A stretch of 64,000 bases of DNA from JAFDZV01 sp964455525 (GTDB lineage: Bacteria; Bacteroidota; Ignavibacteria; OLB7). The DNA is taken from the NCBI GenBank assembly GCA_964455525.1, contig CAYVWR010000005.1:124001-188000 (forward strand), in the 5' to 3' direction. This document shows, piece after piece, positions 29,093 through 38,047 of the stretch; position 1 is the stretch's first letter; each line of letters begins with the position of its first letter. A program made the position numbers and the translations under genes. The notes below the pieces were generated by a model, which did not search any database, was not told the DNA's origin, and worked only from the letters and a program-made list of their open reading frames with translations.

Positions 29093-29481
29093 AATCTCTG
29101 ATCTTAGATTCCTGCACCTCCAATCCCATTGCTCCGGAGGGATGTGGAACCATGCGACTGGGGGCGTCAGCGTACTCGATTCGTATGGTCCCCTTGTAGC
29201 GGAATCCGGCAGGTTATGATGATTACACCGAGAACATGAGGATCAAGAACTTTAGAGACGCTTCTGCTAGCCTTGCTGTCTGGACGCTCCGGGATCGGAA
29301 GAAGGTCATCTGGGATCTGAGTGGGCTGGATCTGGCTTTCTAAGAGAGTAAGAATGCAAGGGAGCAACCAAACACACCCTGCACACACATTCAATAGGTT
29401 CCGGATGCACTCTTCATCGATGAGTAGTCATACATCTAATTTACTTGTCAGGCTGCTTGGCTAGTTCTTGGGGGAGCGTTC
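29093..29481. other. Gene-free stretch with a protein relic
   Basis: Around 29216-29344 (+) a frame reads MRIKNFRDASASLAVW and RKKVIWDLSGLDLAF to a stop, without a start or upstream part: probably the tail of a lost gene. Nothing else was recognised. Confidence 0.3.
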
Positions 29482-30348
29482 CTAGATCATCTTTGATGGC
29501 ACATGATTGAACGCTTTGACAAGATGTTTTGGAAGTTTCTGAATGTCTGCTGCTGTTCCTAGCTCCATCACCATGATTGCACATATCGCGACAGTATAGG
29601 CATTGGGCAAATGTGATCCGAGAGACGTATAGGCCATGAATTCCATTATGGACATCTCGCTCTCTACTCCTTTGTTCGTGTACTTGACAAGGCCATTCTC
29701 TCGGTCAATCCAGGCCGTGTCATGAGCGATGGCATTCCTGAGGTTAGGGTGTGCTATCCGGAACAGAAAGAAGAAGACACCATTCTCTCCTCCGGTAAGC
29801 CGGTCAAGCTCCTTCAGCTTATCGGCGTAGCTCTGACTGAAGAGAGTTTTTGATGCAGGCTGTCCCTGCGTGGCCCTTACGGCGGCGATGAGAAAGCCCA
29901 GGAGCTTGTTCAGGAACTCATTGTATGATTGGGCGACTTTGAAGGACTGCTGCTGAACTGCCAGATAGTTGCTACCAGGAATGACTGTCTTTAGTGCCGA
30001 TGATGCGCTCATAAGCGATTCGACTGCCGGGTAGAGGCATGTGTCCGGTATGCCTGGGAAGTCAACGATCATAGATGTCAGTAGGGCGTTGGCGACCTCC
30101 GGGCTGTGCCGCTTTGCATCCCGATACGCTACGATGATGTACTGGATGATGATGTTCATCGGGTTCTTCATTATCTCGTCGTTCTCGTCGCGGATATGAT
30201 AGAAGTCTTGAACGTAGTTCAGGGAGTAGGGCACGCCTGCCGGGATGTTCTTCCACTTTTCAGCATTCTGCTGGGCCTCCTCACCGAAAAGTCCGTCTAT
30301 GGTCATCTGCTGTAACTGTTCCAGGCGGCGCTTTACTGATTCATCCAT
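29482..30348 (-). CDS. Unknown helical protein with RNAIAH motif (possible HEPN-like)
   Basis: 288 residues from the CAT at 30346-30348 (MDESVKRRLEQLQQ); the upstream extension is not protein-like. All-helical by composition. RNAIAHDTAW near residue 215 fits the Rx4-6H catalytic motif of HEPN nucleases and follows a helix with FFFLFRIAHPNL, as in Abi-type or RiboL-PSP-like HEPN proteins. No toxin-antitoxin partner is adjacent. Transcribed against the neighbouring island genes. Confidence 0.5.
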   Translation of the reverse strand: MDESVKRRLEQLQQMTIDGLFGEEAQQNAEKWKNIPAGVPYSLNYVQDFYHIRDENDEIMKNPMNIIIQYIIVAYRDAKRHSPEVANALLTSMIVDFPGIPDTCLYPAVESLMSASSALKTVIPGSNYLAVQQQSFKVAQSYNEFLNKLLGFLIAAVRATQGQPASKTLFSQSYADKLKELDRLTGGENGVFFFLFRIAHPNLRNAIAHDTAWIDRENGLVKYTNKGVESEMSIMEFMAYTSLGSHLPNAYTVAICAIMVMELGTAADIQKLPKHLVKAFNHVPSKMI

Positions 30349-30804
30349 TGTAGTTCTTGATAGTTCGTGAGAGCGGATTTTCCATTGGGGGTGTGCCTGG
30401 TAGCTATGAACGCCAGCAGGGGGCGATACCCTTGGGCGACTGCGAAGGATTGGAAGCACTATCGCTGTCTATATATGATAGTCTGAAGTTATGCCAGAGC
30501 TTGGGTATGGAGCAATTATCAACTCATAGGAGTTCTCCTACTGGGTGATCCTGGCAGTGGGCCAAAACCTGCTTGAAGAGCGTCGCCGATGACTATGCTA
30601 TGAACACTGCATCCCATCGTTCTATTGCAGATTCGCTATCGGAACTGTAGCCTTTAAGAAGAGAGAACGTCCGATCCAGGATGGTTCGTATCTTTGTGGT
30701 TTCTGGGAGTATTTGAACTCTCATGCACGATTGCATGGTTTCTGCCACCACCAGGCACGTTCTTCTTCCACAACGGTGGCACTATCATCGACTAACGATT
30801 CATA
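30349..30804. other. Gene-free stretch
   Basis: No coding region, tRNA or clear repeat was recognised in these 456 bp. Confidence 0.4.
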
Positions 30805-31368
30805 ATGTTCAAGTTCTTCATCACCGGGCTCTTCTTTGCCCTGGTAACCGCCTCGTCCTATGCCCAGCAGGTGGAATGGATTAGATATTTCGGTGGGGAT
30901 ACTCAACAATCAACAACTACAGCAACTATACTGCTCCAGACCTCCGACAGCGCGATAGTTGTAATCGGTAATGAGAAGGTAGGGACTGGAGCAGGGCGGA
31001 TGAACGTTATCATCACAAAGATGACCTACTCCGGGGACACTCTCTGGACACGGCGGCTCTATGGCCGCTACGGTATCACTGCTGCCGGCGCATATGAGAT
31101 GGATAACGGAAACTATGTGATTGGAGGGAGAGAACGAGAGAAAGATAATACCAATCTTGAGAATGACTGGCAGCCGATGCTGGCAGCAATTAAGCCGAAT
31201 GGTGATAGTGCATGGAAGCAGACCTACTCGGCTCCTCAGTACGAGCCTGGCGATCACAAGAATATTCAGAATCGCTTCGTGTCTCTACTTGCTACCGAGA
31301 ATGGACATACTCTGATTACCGAGCTTGCTTCTGCCTTTGATCTGGCCATTACAAACGTTGGCCAATAG
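30805..31368 (+). CDS. Secreted beta-propeller-like protein, probably truncated
   Basis: Signal peptide (MFKFFITGLFFALVTASSYA) followed by repeats of the delta-60/beta-propeller kind common in secreted proteins of the FCB group: RYFGGDT, LLQTSDSAIVVIGNEK, MTYSGDTLWTRRLYG, MDNGNYVIGGRE, IKPNGDSAWKQTYSAP. Such proteins usually have ~350-450 residues and a C-terminal sorting domain; here it stops after 187, 21 bp before the arsC relic. I infer truncation at the island edge. Confidence 0.55.
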   Translation: MFKFFITGLFFALVTASSYAQQVEWIRYFGGDTQQSTTTATILLQTSDSAIVVIGNEKVGTGAGRMNVIITKMTYSGDTLWTRRLYGRYGITAAGAYEMDNGNYVIGGREREKDNTNLENDWQPMLAAIKPNGDSAWKQTYSAPQYEPGDHKNIQNRFVSLLATENGHTLITELASAFDLAITNVGQ

Positions 31369-31389
31369 CTATCAATGGAAACCGTCCGA

Positions 31390-31527
31390 TCACCTATACA
31401 GCGCTTTAAACACTATACTGAACACCTCGTACTCACCCTGGGACTCATGTCGAAGAATTCCCTCTGCCATCTGACTCCGGGCAGAATTGCCGGTGCAGAG
31501 AATGAGGATTCGCTTGATCGCGTTCAT
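31390..31527 (-). pseudogene. Arsenate reductase arsC, 3'-truncated
   Basis: The first ~38 codons are a good LMW-phosphatase-type arsenate reductase: RILILCTGNSARSQMAEGIL with the CX5R phosphate loop CTGNSAR, then HESQGEYEVFSI. After FSI the sequence departs from the family and stops. Start codon 31527 overlaps the aquaporin stop (ATGA), so it was the translationally coupled last gene of the ars operon. The break probably marks the right edge of the island. Confidence 0.8.
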
Positions 31528-32282
31528 GGTGTATGGGTAGGTTCGTGATGAAATACTGATGTGGGATGCGGTACGACTACATCCAGAGCCTCTTCTGGAA
31601 GCGTTGGCACGAGCCAGCGGAACAGCAGTGTCGCTGCCATTGCGCCGAGAAGCTGCATGAGGATGAAGCCTGGGGTATCCTCCAGCCGGATACCGGCAAA
31701 CGTATCGCTGGCGGATCGGGCAAGGGTCACGGCAGGGTTGGCAAAGGAGGTGGAAGAGGTGAACCAGTAGGCAGCCGTAATGTATGCTCCTACTGCAAAT
31801 GGGACGGCTGCGGATCGTCGTCGGACGCACCCCCAGATGACAGCCAGGAGCCCGAAGGTAGCGATGAACTCGCTGAATAACTGGCTGGCACCGGCACGCA
31901 CATGCTGCGATGCGAAGAACATCGGTTCATTGAACATGAGGTTCGCGGCACCGACTCCGACGAATGCCCCGATCATCTGTGCAATGATGTAGAGGGGAAC
32001 ATCTCGCCAGGATATTCCCCCTTGCGTAGCATCAGCCAGCGTAACGGCAGGATTGAAGTGTGCGCCGGAGATCGGACCGAAGGTCAGGATCAACGCGACA
32101 AGCCCCGCTCCCGTGGCAACTGTATTCGCCAGTAACGCGATGGCAGTATTTCCACCGGCCAGCCGTTCCCCCATGATTCCCGAGCCGACTACTGTCGCAA
32201 GCAGCAATGCCGTTCCAAGCCCTTCGGCGATGACCCTGCGAGATAATTCAGATCCGTTTGGACGAGAGTTCGTTGCTGCCAC
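31524..32282 (-). CDS. Aquaglyceroporin of the arsenic operon (AqpS/MIP family)
   Basis: Six-helix MIP channel with two NPA boxes: SGAHFNPAVTLADA and STSFANPAVTLARS. In ars operons such channels move arsenite or methylated arsenicals across the membrane. The start is uncertain; GTG at 32282 (MAATNSRPNGSELSRRVIAEG) fits the family N-terminus best, but no strong ribosome site is seen. It lies 43 bp after arsI and overlaps arsC by 4 bp. Confidence 0.88.
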   Translation of the reverse strand: MAATNSRPNGSELSRRVIAEGLGTALLLATVVGSGIMGERLAGGNTAIALLANTVATGAGLVALILTFGPISGAHFNPAVTLADATQGGISWRDVPLYIIAQMIGAFVGVGAANLMFNEPMFFASQHVRAGASQLFSEFIATFGLLAVIWGCVRRRSAAVPFAVGAYITAAYWFTSSTSFANPAVTLARSASDTFAGIRLEDTPGFILMQLLGAMAATLLFRWLVPTLPEEALDVVVPHPTSVFHHEPTHTP

Positions 32283-32325
32283 GGGATTCGATGCGGGATA
32301 AGTGATATGAATAAACGCTAGGCAA

Positions 32326-32856
32326 TCAGCAGCAGCCCGAGCTAGGGGTACAACCTGGCGCAGCTTCAACCGCTATCGGCTCCAGCTTCATGGCCGCTGG
32401 CACGTCGCAGGAAGAAACTCCCGATGCATCCGGCAGACAGCACATGGTGGTCTCGGCGAGATTATCCTCCAGTACCACGAACACTTCCCACTCATTGCCA
32501 TCGGGATCATGCACCCACGTCTTATCCTGAATCGCATAGCAGCAGTTGGTCTGCATCTCGTCGCGGGTATAGAGACCGGCATCGGCCCACTGCTGGCGGA
32601 TCGTAAACACATCCTCCGATGAGGAGACCTGGATACCCATGTGCGAGAGAGCACCCCGTTCTTTGGTCGGCACTTGGTTGAGGGTGAGATTCAGCGGTGG
32701 GTTCTGGACATCGAACTTTGCATAGTCGGTGCGTACCTTGCAGGGCTCGGTGCCGAGCATCCTGGTGTAGAACTCTATGCTGGATTCAACATTGTTGACG
32801 TTCAGCGCGACGTGTGCCTTCAGGGTCTGCACGGGAAAGGTTCCGATAGCTTTCAT
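32326..32856 (-). CDS. arsI: Organoarsenical C-As lyase ArsI (CadI-type dioxygenase)
   Basis: Vicinal-oxygen-chelate fold protein that demethylates trivalent organoarsenicals using Fe(II) and O2. The family residues are present: metal ligands H15 (AHVALNV), H72 (SHMGIQV) and E124 (EWEVFVV), and the substrate-binding Cys pair C105-C106 (QTNCCYA). The C-terminal tail adds more Cys (CC near 139, SSGCC at the end). Start ATG 32856 has a GGAGG site 5 nt upstream. First gene of the ars operon, divergent from arsR. CadI in cadmium operons is a close relative; the arsC and aquaporin neighbours favour arsenic. Confidence 0.88.
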   Translation of the reverse strand: MKAIGTFPVQTLKAHVALNVNNVESSIEFYTRMLGTEPCKVRTDYAKFDVQNPPLNLTLNQVPTKERGALSHMGIQVSSSEDVFTIRQQWADAGLYTRDEMQTNCCYAIQDKTWVHDPDGNEWEVFVVLEDNLAETTMCCLPDASGVSSCDVPAAMKLEPIAVEAAPGCTPSSGCC

Positions 32857-32897
32857 GGTATCCTCCAAATTAGACATATTTGCATGAGCATATACGA

Positions 32898-32932
32898 ACA
32901 TATGAAGACTAAACATATGTGTCAAGACATAT
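32898..32932. promoter_or_regulatory. Probable ArsR operator
   Basis: In the 89-bp arsI/arsR spacer ATATGT (32915-32920) and ACATAT (32927-32932) form an inverted repeat with 6-bp spacer, and a further ACATAT lies at 32898-32903. The symmetric AT-rich site between divergent ars genes is the expected ArsR-binding place. Confidence 0.5.
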
Positions 32933-32945
32933 ATAATTTTTCGAT

Positions 32946-33380
32946 ATGATGGCTACTGAAAGCAGAGTTGAGTTGGAAGTGCTATTCAGTGCATTAGCGG
33001 ATCGGACGCGGCTGCGATTGCTGAATCTGATGAATGATGGCGAGGTCTGCGTCTGCTTCTTCGTAGAGATCCTCCAGACTAACCAGCCAAAGATCTCGCG
33101 GCATCTGGCATACCTGCGGCGTGCCGGAATCGTAGGAGCGCGACGAGAAGGTAAATGGATACATTATCGGATCATCGAGCCGTCTGATCCATCGACGACG
33201 CAGATCCTCCAAGAGGTGCGGAGATGGTTAAGTGATGATCCTGAGATGCAGCGTGATCGCCAGCGGCTTACCACAATCTGCTGTGCACCCACGTTGCCGA
33301 CACAGTTGGAAGGAGCACCGATTCCTGAAGGCTTACGCCGTATTCGGATAGCAGTACCCGATGAAAGTTCGTGCTGTTGA
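32946..33380 (+). CDS. arsR: Arsenic-responsive repressor, ArsR/SmtB family
   Basis: Winged-helix repressor: FSALADRTRLRLLNLM, metal-site region GEVCVCFFVEIL, recognition helix NQPKISRHLAYLRRAGIV and wing REGKWIHYRI. The CVC in helix alpha-3 matches the As(III) site of ArsR (E. coli ELCVCDL). The C-terminus has extra Cys (ICCAP and terminal SSCC) that may bind As or Cd. Divergent from arsI with shared operator. The start may be either of two adjacent ATGs. Confidence 0.92.
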   Translation: MMATESRVELEVLFSALADRTRLRLLNLMNDGEVCVCFFVEILQTNQPKISRHLAYLRRAGIVGARREGKWIHYRIIEPSDPSTTQILQEVRRWLSDDPEMQRDRQRLTTICCAPTLPTQLEGAPIPEGLRRIRIAVPDESSCC

Positions 33381-34340
33381 TGTCTACGGGCTCTACATGA
33401 TTGCCAGAGGAGGGGCCGATCTTATTGGATCTGACGACCGGGAAGAGGCAAAAGAGTTCCTGGAGATGAGGCTGCAAATCAAGCGCTGAGAGTATGATGT
33501 GGCCTGGTATGCTAGCCGAAGGTGATGGTATCAGGGGATGAGCCATGCGGCCATAAAGTGCCAGGATAGATTCCTTATTTTTTCAAACACGTGTTTTCCG
33601 TTAGGGAATCATCAGATACACATCGCGAATGCCTGGATGTGGAAAATTTTGAAGGTTTTGGCGGCCGAACCAGGATACTGGATGGAGAGGTGTGGGAGTG
33701 GGTTCACAATATCCGCAATCATTGCGAAAGATCGTCGAGAATTGCTGTGGTAGATTTTAAATGTTTCTTGAACTCTCTCCGTAGCAGCCAACCTAGATGG
33801 AATACTGATCCCCGGTAGTCCGGAGCATCGAAGTGCTTCCAGACCTGCTCGATATGGATCTTCTCGTCCTCGTCCTCCTGCGAGTCTTTCTGCCTCCGTC
33901 GCTGCTTCTGAATCTGCTCGGTCTGATCGTAGGCCAAGGCCTAGCCAGATCATATGTCCCACCGCATCATAGCCTCAATCATCTCCAAGACATGTCATGA
34001 TGTCTGCGAATTCTTCTTGCCCCAAGGGTGGGTCCTCTACATTGCCTACTATTTTCCGATACAAATCATCCTGGCTCGCCCAGCAATGTGACTGCCTGAT
34101 GGTGGATCGACGAATGGCGGTGAAAAATCTCATAGGGGTGGAGTGCTAGCTCTAGTTTGTAACGTCGAAAATTCATTTATTTCTCATAAAATGTATAAAT
34201 GCGTGGGTGGATTATATGCGGTGCAAGTCTAGGGGTATTCCAAAGGGGCAGTTGTGATATTTGTTAAATTCGCAGATGTTATATTCAATTATTCCATTAT
34301 ATATTTATCGCTGTATTAATTGTGTGTTGATAATTAAAAA
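33381..34340. other. Degraded, gene-free kilobase
   Basis: Short broken frames only. A 72-residue open frame at 33719-33937 (-), rich in Gln/Arg/Glu, is not recognised and may be a relic. 33390-33490 (+) holds a short readable relic (LIGSDDREEAKEFLEMRLQIKR). 34140-34340 is AT-rich. Probably a scar between the ars operon and the stress cluster. Confidence 0.4.
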
Positions 34341-34369
34341 GGCTCATCCGGTATCAGTTCGGATGAGCC
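34341..34369 (-). terminator. Terminator of the CBS-domain gene
   Basis: Perfect 10-bp stem GGCTCATCCG (34341-34350) / CGGATGAGCC (34360-34369). On the minus strand it is followed by TTTTTAATTA, a proper U-tract, 27 bp after the gene. Confidence 0.85.
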
Positions 34370-34395
34370 TTGGGTGGTGAGATGCGGGTCCTATC

Positions 34396-34938
34396 CTATT
34401 CTTCAAAATCGAAATTGTTTCCATCGACAAGGGCCGGTTCGGCTGCCGGCCGTCCGGTAGCAATGCTCTCCATTGTCGGAACCGCCCTGAAATGCCCTGC
34501 GATCGATTTCTGTGTTTCGACCACATCCGTATAGGTTATAGCGGATTTGTTAGGGCCTTTTCTGCTGCTTGCCTGCAGAACGAGGTCATCGATCGAGATG
34601 ATCCCGGCAAGCGAGCCATCAGGGTTGACAACCGGAACCCGGCGGATTTTATGGTCGCGCATTGTCGAAAGCACCCCATGGATATTCTCCTCAGGGTTGC
34701 ATGATAGTGCATAGTCGGCCGCGACTTCGCCTACCGTTACCTCCGATGCCAGCCGATTCCTTGTGGCCAGAGCGATGCAGATGTCGCGGTCGGTGATCAT
34801 GCCGGTAACATGCATATGGTGGTCAACCACCGGGAGCGCACCACAATTATGCTCCCACATCAGCCCGGCCGCAGATGCAAGGTTCGTCTCTGGATGGCAG
34901 AATGCTACTTCCGGCGTCATGATATCACGTGCGTACAT
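34396..34938 (-). CDS. Tandem CBS-domain protein
   Basis: 180 residues with two CBS motifs: YARDIMTPEVAFCHPETNLASAAGLM, GALPVVD and GMITDRDICIALA for the first, then SCNPEENIHGVLSTM, IRRVPVVNPDGSLAGIISIDDLVL for the second. Such stand-alone pairs sense adenosine nucleotides or act in stress responses. The C-terminal 45 residues are a polar extension. ATG 34938 has GGAGG 8 nt before it, favoured over GTG at 34950. It is transcribed from a palindrome-bearing promoter (34986-35030) and ends in an intrinsic terminator, so it is a single-gene unit of the putative Fnr-type regulon. Confidence 0.88.
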   Translation of the reverse strand: MYARDIMTPEVAFCHPETNLASAAGLMWEHNCGALPVVDHHMHVTGMITDRDICIALATRNRLASEVTVGEVAADYALSCNPEENIHGVLSTMRDHKIRRVPVVNPDGSLAGIISIDDLVLQASSRKGPNKSAITYTDVVETQKSIAGHFRAVPTMESIATGRPAAEPALVDGNNFDFEE

Positions 34939-34985
34939 GCTTGCCTCCACTGTTCAGAATGAATTGTTGCTATTGCCATGTGATG

Positions 34986-35030
34986 CAAACCTACCGTAGT
35001 GTCTCCCCATCAACCATGACCGATGTCATG
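34986..35030 (-). promoter_or_regulatory. Regulon promoter a (CBS gene)
   Basis: Palindrome CATGAC-CGAT-GTCATG at 35015-35030; on the minus strand the -7 element TAGGTTTG occupies 34993-34986, starting 29.5 bp from the palindrome centre. A start about 12 nt on would put the palindrome at -41.5. No -7 box is found in the plus direction. Confidence 0.75.
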
Positions 35031-35042
35031 ATTTATAGCTGA

Positions 35043-36665
35043 TTCCTGAAAACTTCCCATCAGCTTCTCGATGATGAGCTGGTGCAGCTCGAAGCCAATG
35101 CATTGACGCTGCCGTTCATTTTTCTCGCCGTGGCTGCCTTTCTTCTGCACATCGTTCTTTTGCGGCTTGTAGGAACACAGCGCGACCAGATAGCGGTGCT
35201 GAAGGCTTTCGGCTATAACAATATCACCGTCGGGACCCATTATCTGACTCTCGCGTTGGTGGTGGTTCTTGCCGGGGCCGTGCTTGGAGCAGGCGTTGGA
35301 ATGTGGCTGGGTAGCGGTATGACCGAGCTGTATGCACGATTCTACCGCTTCCCGATTCTCCAGTATTCTGCCGATCCCACTGTCATCTTCTACGCTGTGC
35401 TGATAAGCTCCTGTGCGGCCGTCCTCGGGGCAGTCGGGGCTGGTCGGCGTGCAGTGAGCCTTCCTCCGGCCGAGGCGATGCGTCCGGAGCCACCGGCGCG
35501 ATTCAAGCCGGGGCTGTTCGAGCGCATCGGTTTCGGGAGCACGTTTTCTACCAGTGTTCGAATGGTGCTGCGGAACATCGAACGCAACCCGGGGAAGGCA
35601 TTCGTTTCATCGTTTGGGATTTCGCTGTCGGTGGCGATTCTCATTGCGGGGCGTTCTACCTGGGATGCCTTCGATTACATGATGGATCTCCAGTTTCACA
35701 CCGCACAGCGCGCTGATATAACAGTCGTATTAAATCACCCAAGCTCGCTGGATGCAGCACGCCGGCTCTATCAACTCCCCGGTGTGTTGCGGGCGGAGCC
35801 ATTCAGAAGTGTTCCGGTCCGTCTGCGCCGCCTCCATCATGTACGCCAGGTGGCGATCCTCGGTATGGAGACCGAGAGCGAACTGCAGCGAATCGTCAAC
35901 AGAGATTTCAGAATCATGGAGCCTCCCGGCAGTGGGCTTCTGATCTCGAAGATGCTGGGAGAGGTGCTCGGCATCGGGGTCGGGGATTCGGTAGAGGTGG
36001 AAGTGCTCGAAGGAAAACGGAAGAAACTGCATGTGAATATTGTAGGGCTGGTCGATGATCTGTTCGGGCTCTCGGCATATACCGAACTTGGTAATCTCAA
36101 TGGCATGCTCGGAGAGGGACGGACGATTTCAGGTGCATGGATGTCGGTCGATGAGAGCAAATCCGTACTGCTGTACGAGCGGCTGAAGCGGGCCCCCGCA
36201 GTAGCCGGGGTGGTGGTGCAGCGTGCGATGCTGAAGAGCTTCCAGGACACGGTGGCCGAAAACCAGTCGATGACCTCAACAGCGCTGGTGATATTCGCCA
36301 GCATCATCGCATTCGGCATCGTCTATAACAGTGCTCGTATATCCCTTTCGGAGCGGGGACGCGAGCTCGTCAGCCTTCGTGTCCTCGGATTTACCAGACG
36401 TGAAGTGGCGATGATGCTTCTCGGTGAACAGGCCATCATTACCGCCGCCGCCATCCCCCTCGGCTATCTGCTGGGATATCTTCTGACCGCACTTATCGTG
36501 GCGCTCGTCGAAGGGGAGATGTACCGGTTTCCCTTGACGCTCAGCACCGGCACCTATGCATATGCTGCAGTGGTAATCATCGTTACGGCAATCATTTCAG
36601 CGATCCTCGTGCGGGGGCGCCTGGACCGGCTCGATATGATCGAAGTCCTTAAAACAAGAGAATGA
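35043..36665 (+). pseudogene. ABC-transporter permease (FtsX/MacB type), 5'-truncated
   Basis: The readable frame opens at 35043 with FLKTSHQLLDDELVQLEAN, the segment that in this family follows about 250 residues of N-terminal helix and periplasmic domain; those are missing and a stop sits directly upstream. The rest is intact: first FtsX domain (VVLAGAVLGAGVG), a MacB-like periplasmic middle, and the C-terminal FtsX domain with ARISLSERGRELVSLRVLGFTRREV, to DMIEVLKTRE. GTG 35082 could start a shortened protein, but helix 1 would be lost. The deletion ends just beside the CBS promoter. The adaptor gene follows by 4 bp. Confidence 0.8.
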
Positions 36666-36669
36666 TGCA

Positions 36670-37827
36670 ATGAAGAAGATCTGGAAACGAATCATCTGGT
36701 CCGCGCTCGCGCTTGCCGGCATGATCGTCATGGCCTTTCTGCCGAAGCCGGTCGCCGTCGAGACTGCGCGGGCCGAGCGGGGAGCGATGCAGGTAACGGT
36801 CGAGGCGGAGGGGGAGACCCGCGTTTATGATCGCTACATTCTGGCCGCTCCGGTAACCGGCAGGCTGGCCCGCATCGATCTCGTTGAGGGGAGCCATGTG
36901 GAGGCGGGAAATCCTGTTGCAAGGATTCATCCTCCGGCGCTCGACGTGATGCAGCGCGAGGAACTGGAACGAAGGATCGATGCGGCCGAGTCTGTACTCC
37001 GCCAGGCAACCGTGGCGATGGATGAGGCATCGGCACGGCTGCGGCAGGCAGAGCGTGAACGGGATCGACTACGTGAGGTGGTAGGGGCGGGGGCGGTTGC
37101 GCGCCAGGACCTGGATCGCGCCGAGGATGCCGTTACGGCCGCGATACGAGAGCTGGAGGCAGGGCGGTTCAGAGTGCAGGGGGCGGCATCGGAGGCAGCG
37201 GTTGCAAAGGCGGGCAGAATGGCGCTTGCCGGAGGTCATGCCGTAGTGCTCCGTTCTCCGGTAGGCGGCCGTGTTCTCCGTGTGCTGGAGAAAAGCGAGC
37301 GGATAGTGCCGGCGGGAACCCCGATCATATAGATCGGCGATCTGGACAGGCTGGAGATCGTTATCGATGTTCTCTCCTCCGATGCGGTGAAGGTTGAGCC
37401 GGGGGCGCCGGTTCTGATAGAGGGGTGGGGAGGCGATCGGCCTCTACGCGCCAGGGTGAAGTATATCGAGCCAGCCGCTTTCACGAAAGTTTCGGCGCTC
37501 GGTATCGAGGAGCAGCGTGTCAACATCATTGCTGAATTCGCCGAGCCGATGAGGAAGCTGGGAGATGGATATCGGGTCGACGCACGGCTGGTTCTGTGGG
37601 AAGGGAAGAACGTTCTGAAGGTGCCGACGAGTGCCCTGTTCCGCGATGGAGGCCAGTGGAGTCTCTATACGATCGAGGATGGTGTTGCGCATCGAAAGCA
37701 TGTGACGATCGGACGGATGAATCCGTTCGAGGCCGAGGTCGCTGGTGGAGTAGAGGAGGGAAGCGAGGTGATCGTCCATCCGCCTGACAACCTGGTTGAT
37801 GGCGCTGATGTCGAGATGAGGCAATGA
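36670..37827 (+). pseudogene. HlyD-type membrane fusion protein with in-frame amber codon
   Basis: One continuous frame codes for a periplasmic adaptor: N-terminal membrane helix (IIWSALALAGMIVMAFL), barrel-sandwich half (GRLARIDLVEGSHVEAGNPVARIHPP), a coiled-coil hairpin (~residues 95-180) and the second lipoyl half (VVLRSPVGGRVLRVLEKSERIVPAGTPII). Codon 221 is TAG (37330-37332), then the same frame continues IGDLDRLEIVIDVL to VEMRQ. The family has Glu here (…IIEIGD…), so a GAG to TAG change explains it. No separate restart site is evident. With the truncated permease upstream and no ATPase gene nearby, the efflux system is dead unless the codon is suppressed. Confidence 0.85.
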
Positions 37828-37949
37828 GCTGCGACGCCGGTCCATGTCTGAATATCAGGCCCTGATGATCGTGAATTTATCATATCGCAGGCGATATAAA
37901 CAATGCCGGGCTTCGCTCCATCCGGCACGATGATCCTTCTGCCGGATAT

Positions 37950-37993
37950 TGACGTAGGTCATGGTTTGCACCTCCACATCAGCGGTAGGTTTA
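37950..37993 (+). promoter_or_regulatory. Regulon promoter b (SDR gene)
   Basis: TGAC-GTAG-GTCATGG (37950-37964) with the -7 element TAGGTTTA at 37986-37993, 30.5 bp from the palindrome centre; the SDR ATG is 55 bp further on. Confidence 0.7.
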
Positions 37994-38047
37994 TATCCTT
38001 GAACGACAGTTATGTAATCTTTCTATCACCCATTCAGGAGCAATGAC

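Noticed and set aside
33719..33937. Minus-strand 72-residue frame as a transposase gene
   Set aside because: Composition is Gln/Arg/Glu-rich but no transposase or HTH motif could be recognised; left as unexplained relic.
33990..34010. AGACAT-N6-ATGTCT dyad with a GTCATG inside
   Set aside because: It contains GTCATG but lacks the N4 spacing, has no -7 box at the proper distance and no gene follows.
23314..35000. Duplicate of the tRNA-Ser 3' end as right attachment site
   Set aside because: I looked for the terminal GCTCTCTCCG region on both strands and found only short chance matches (for example near 48571 inside ppsA).
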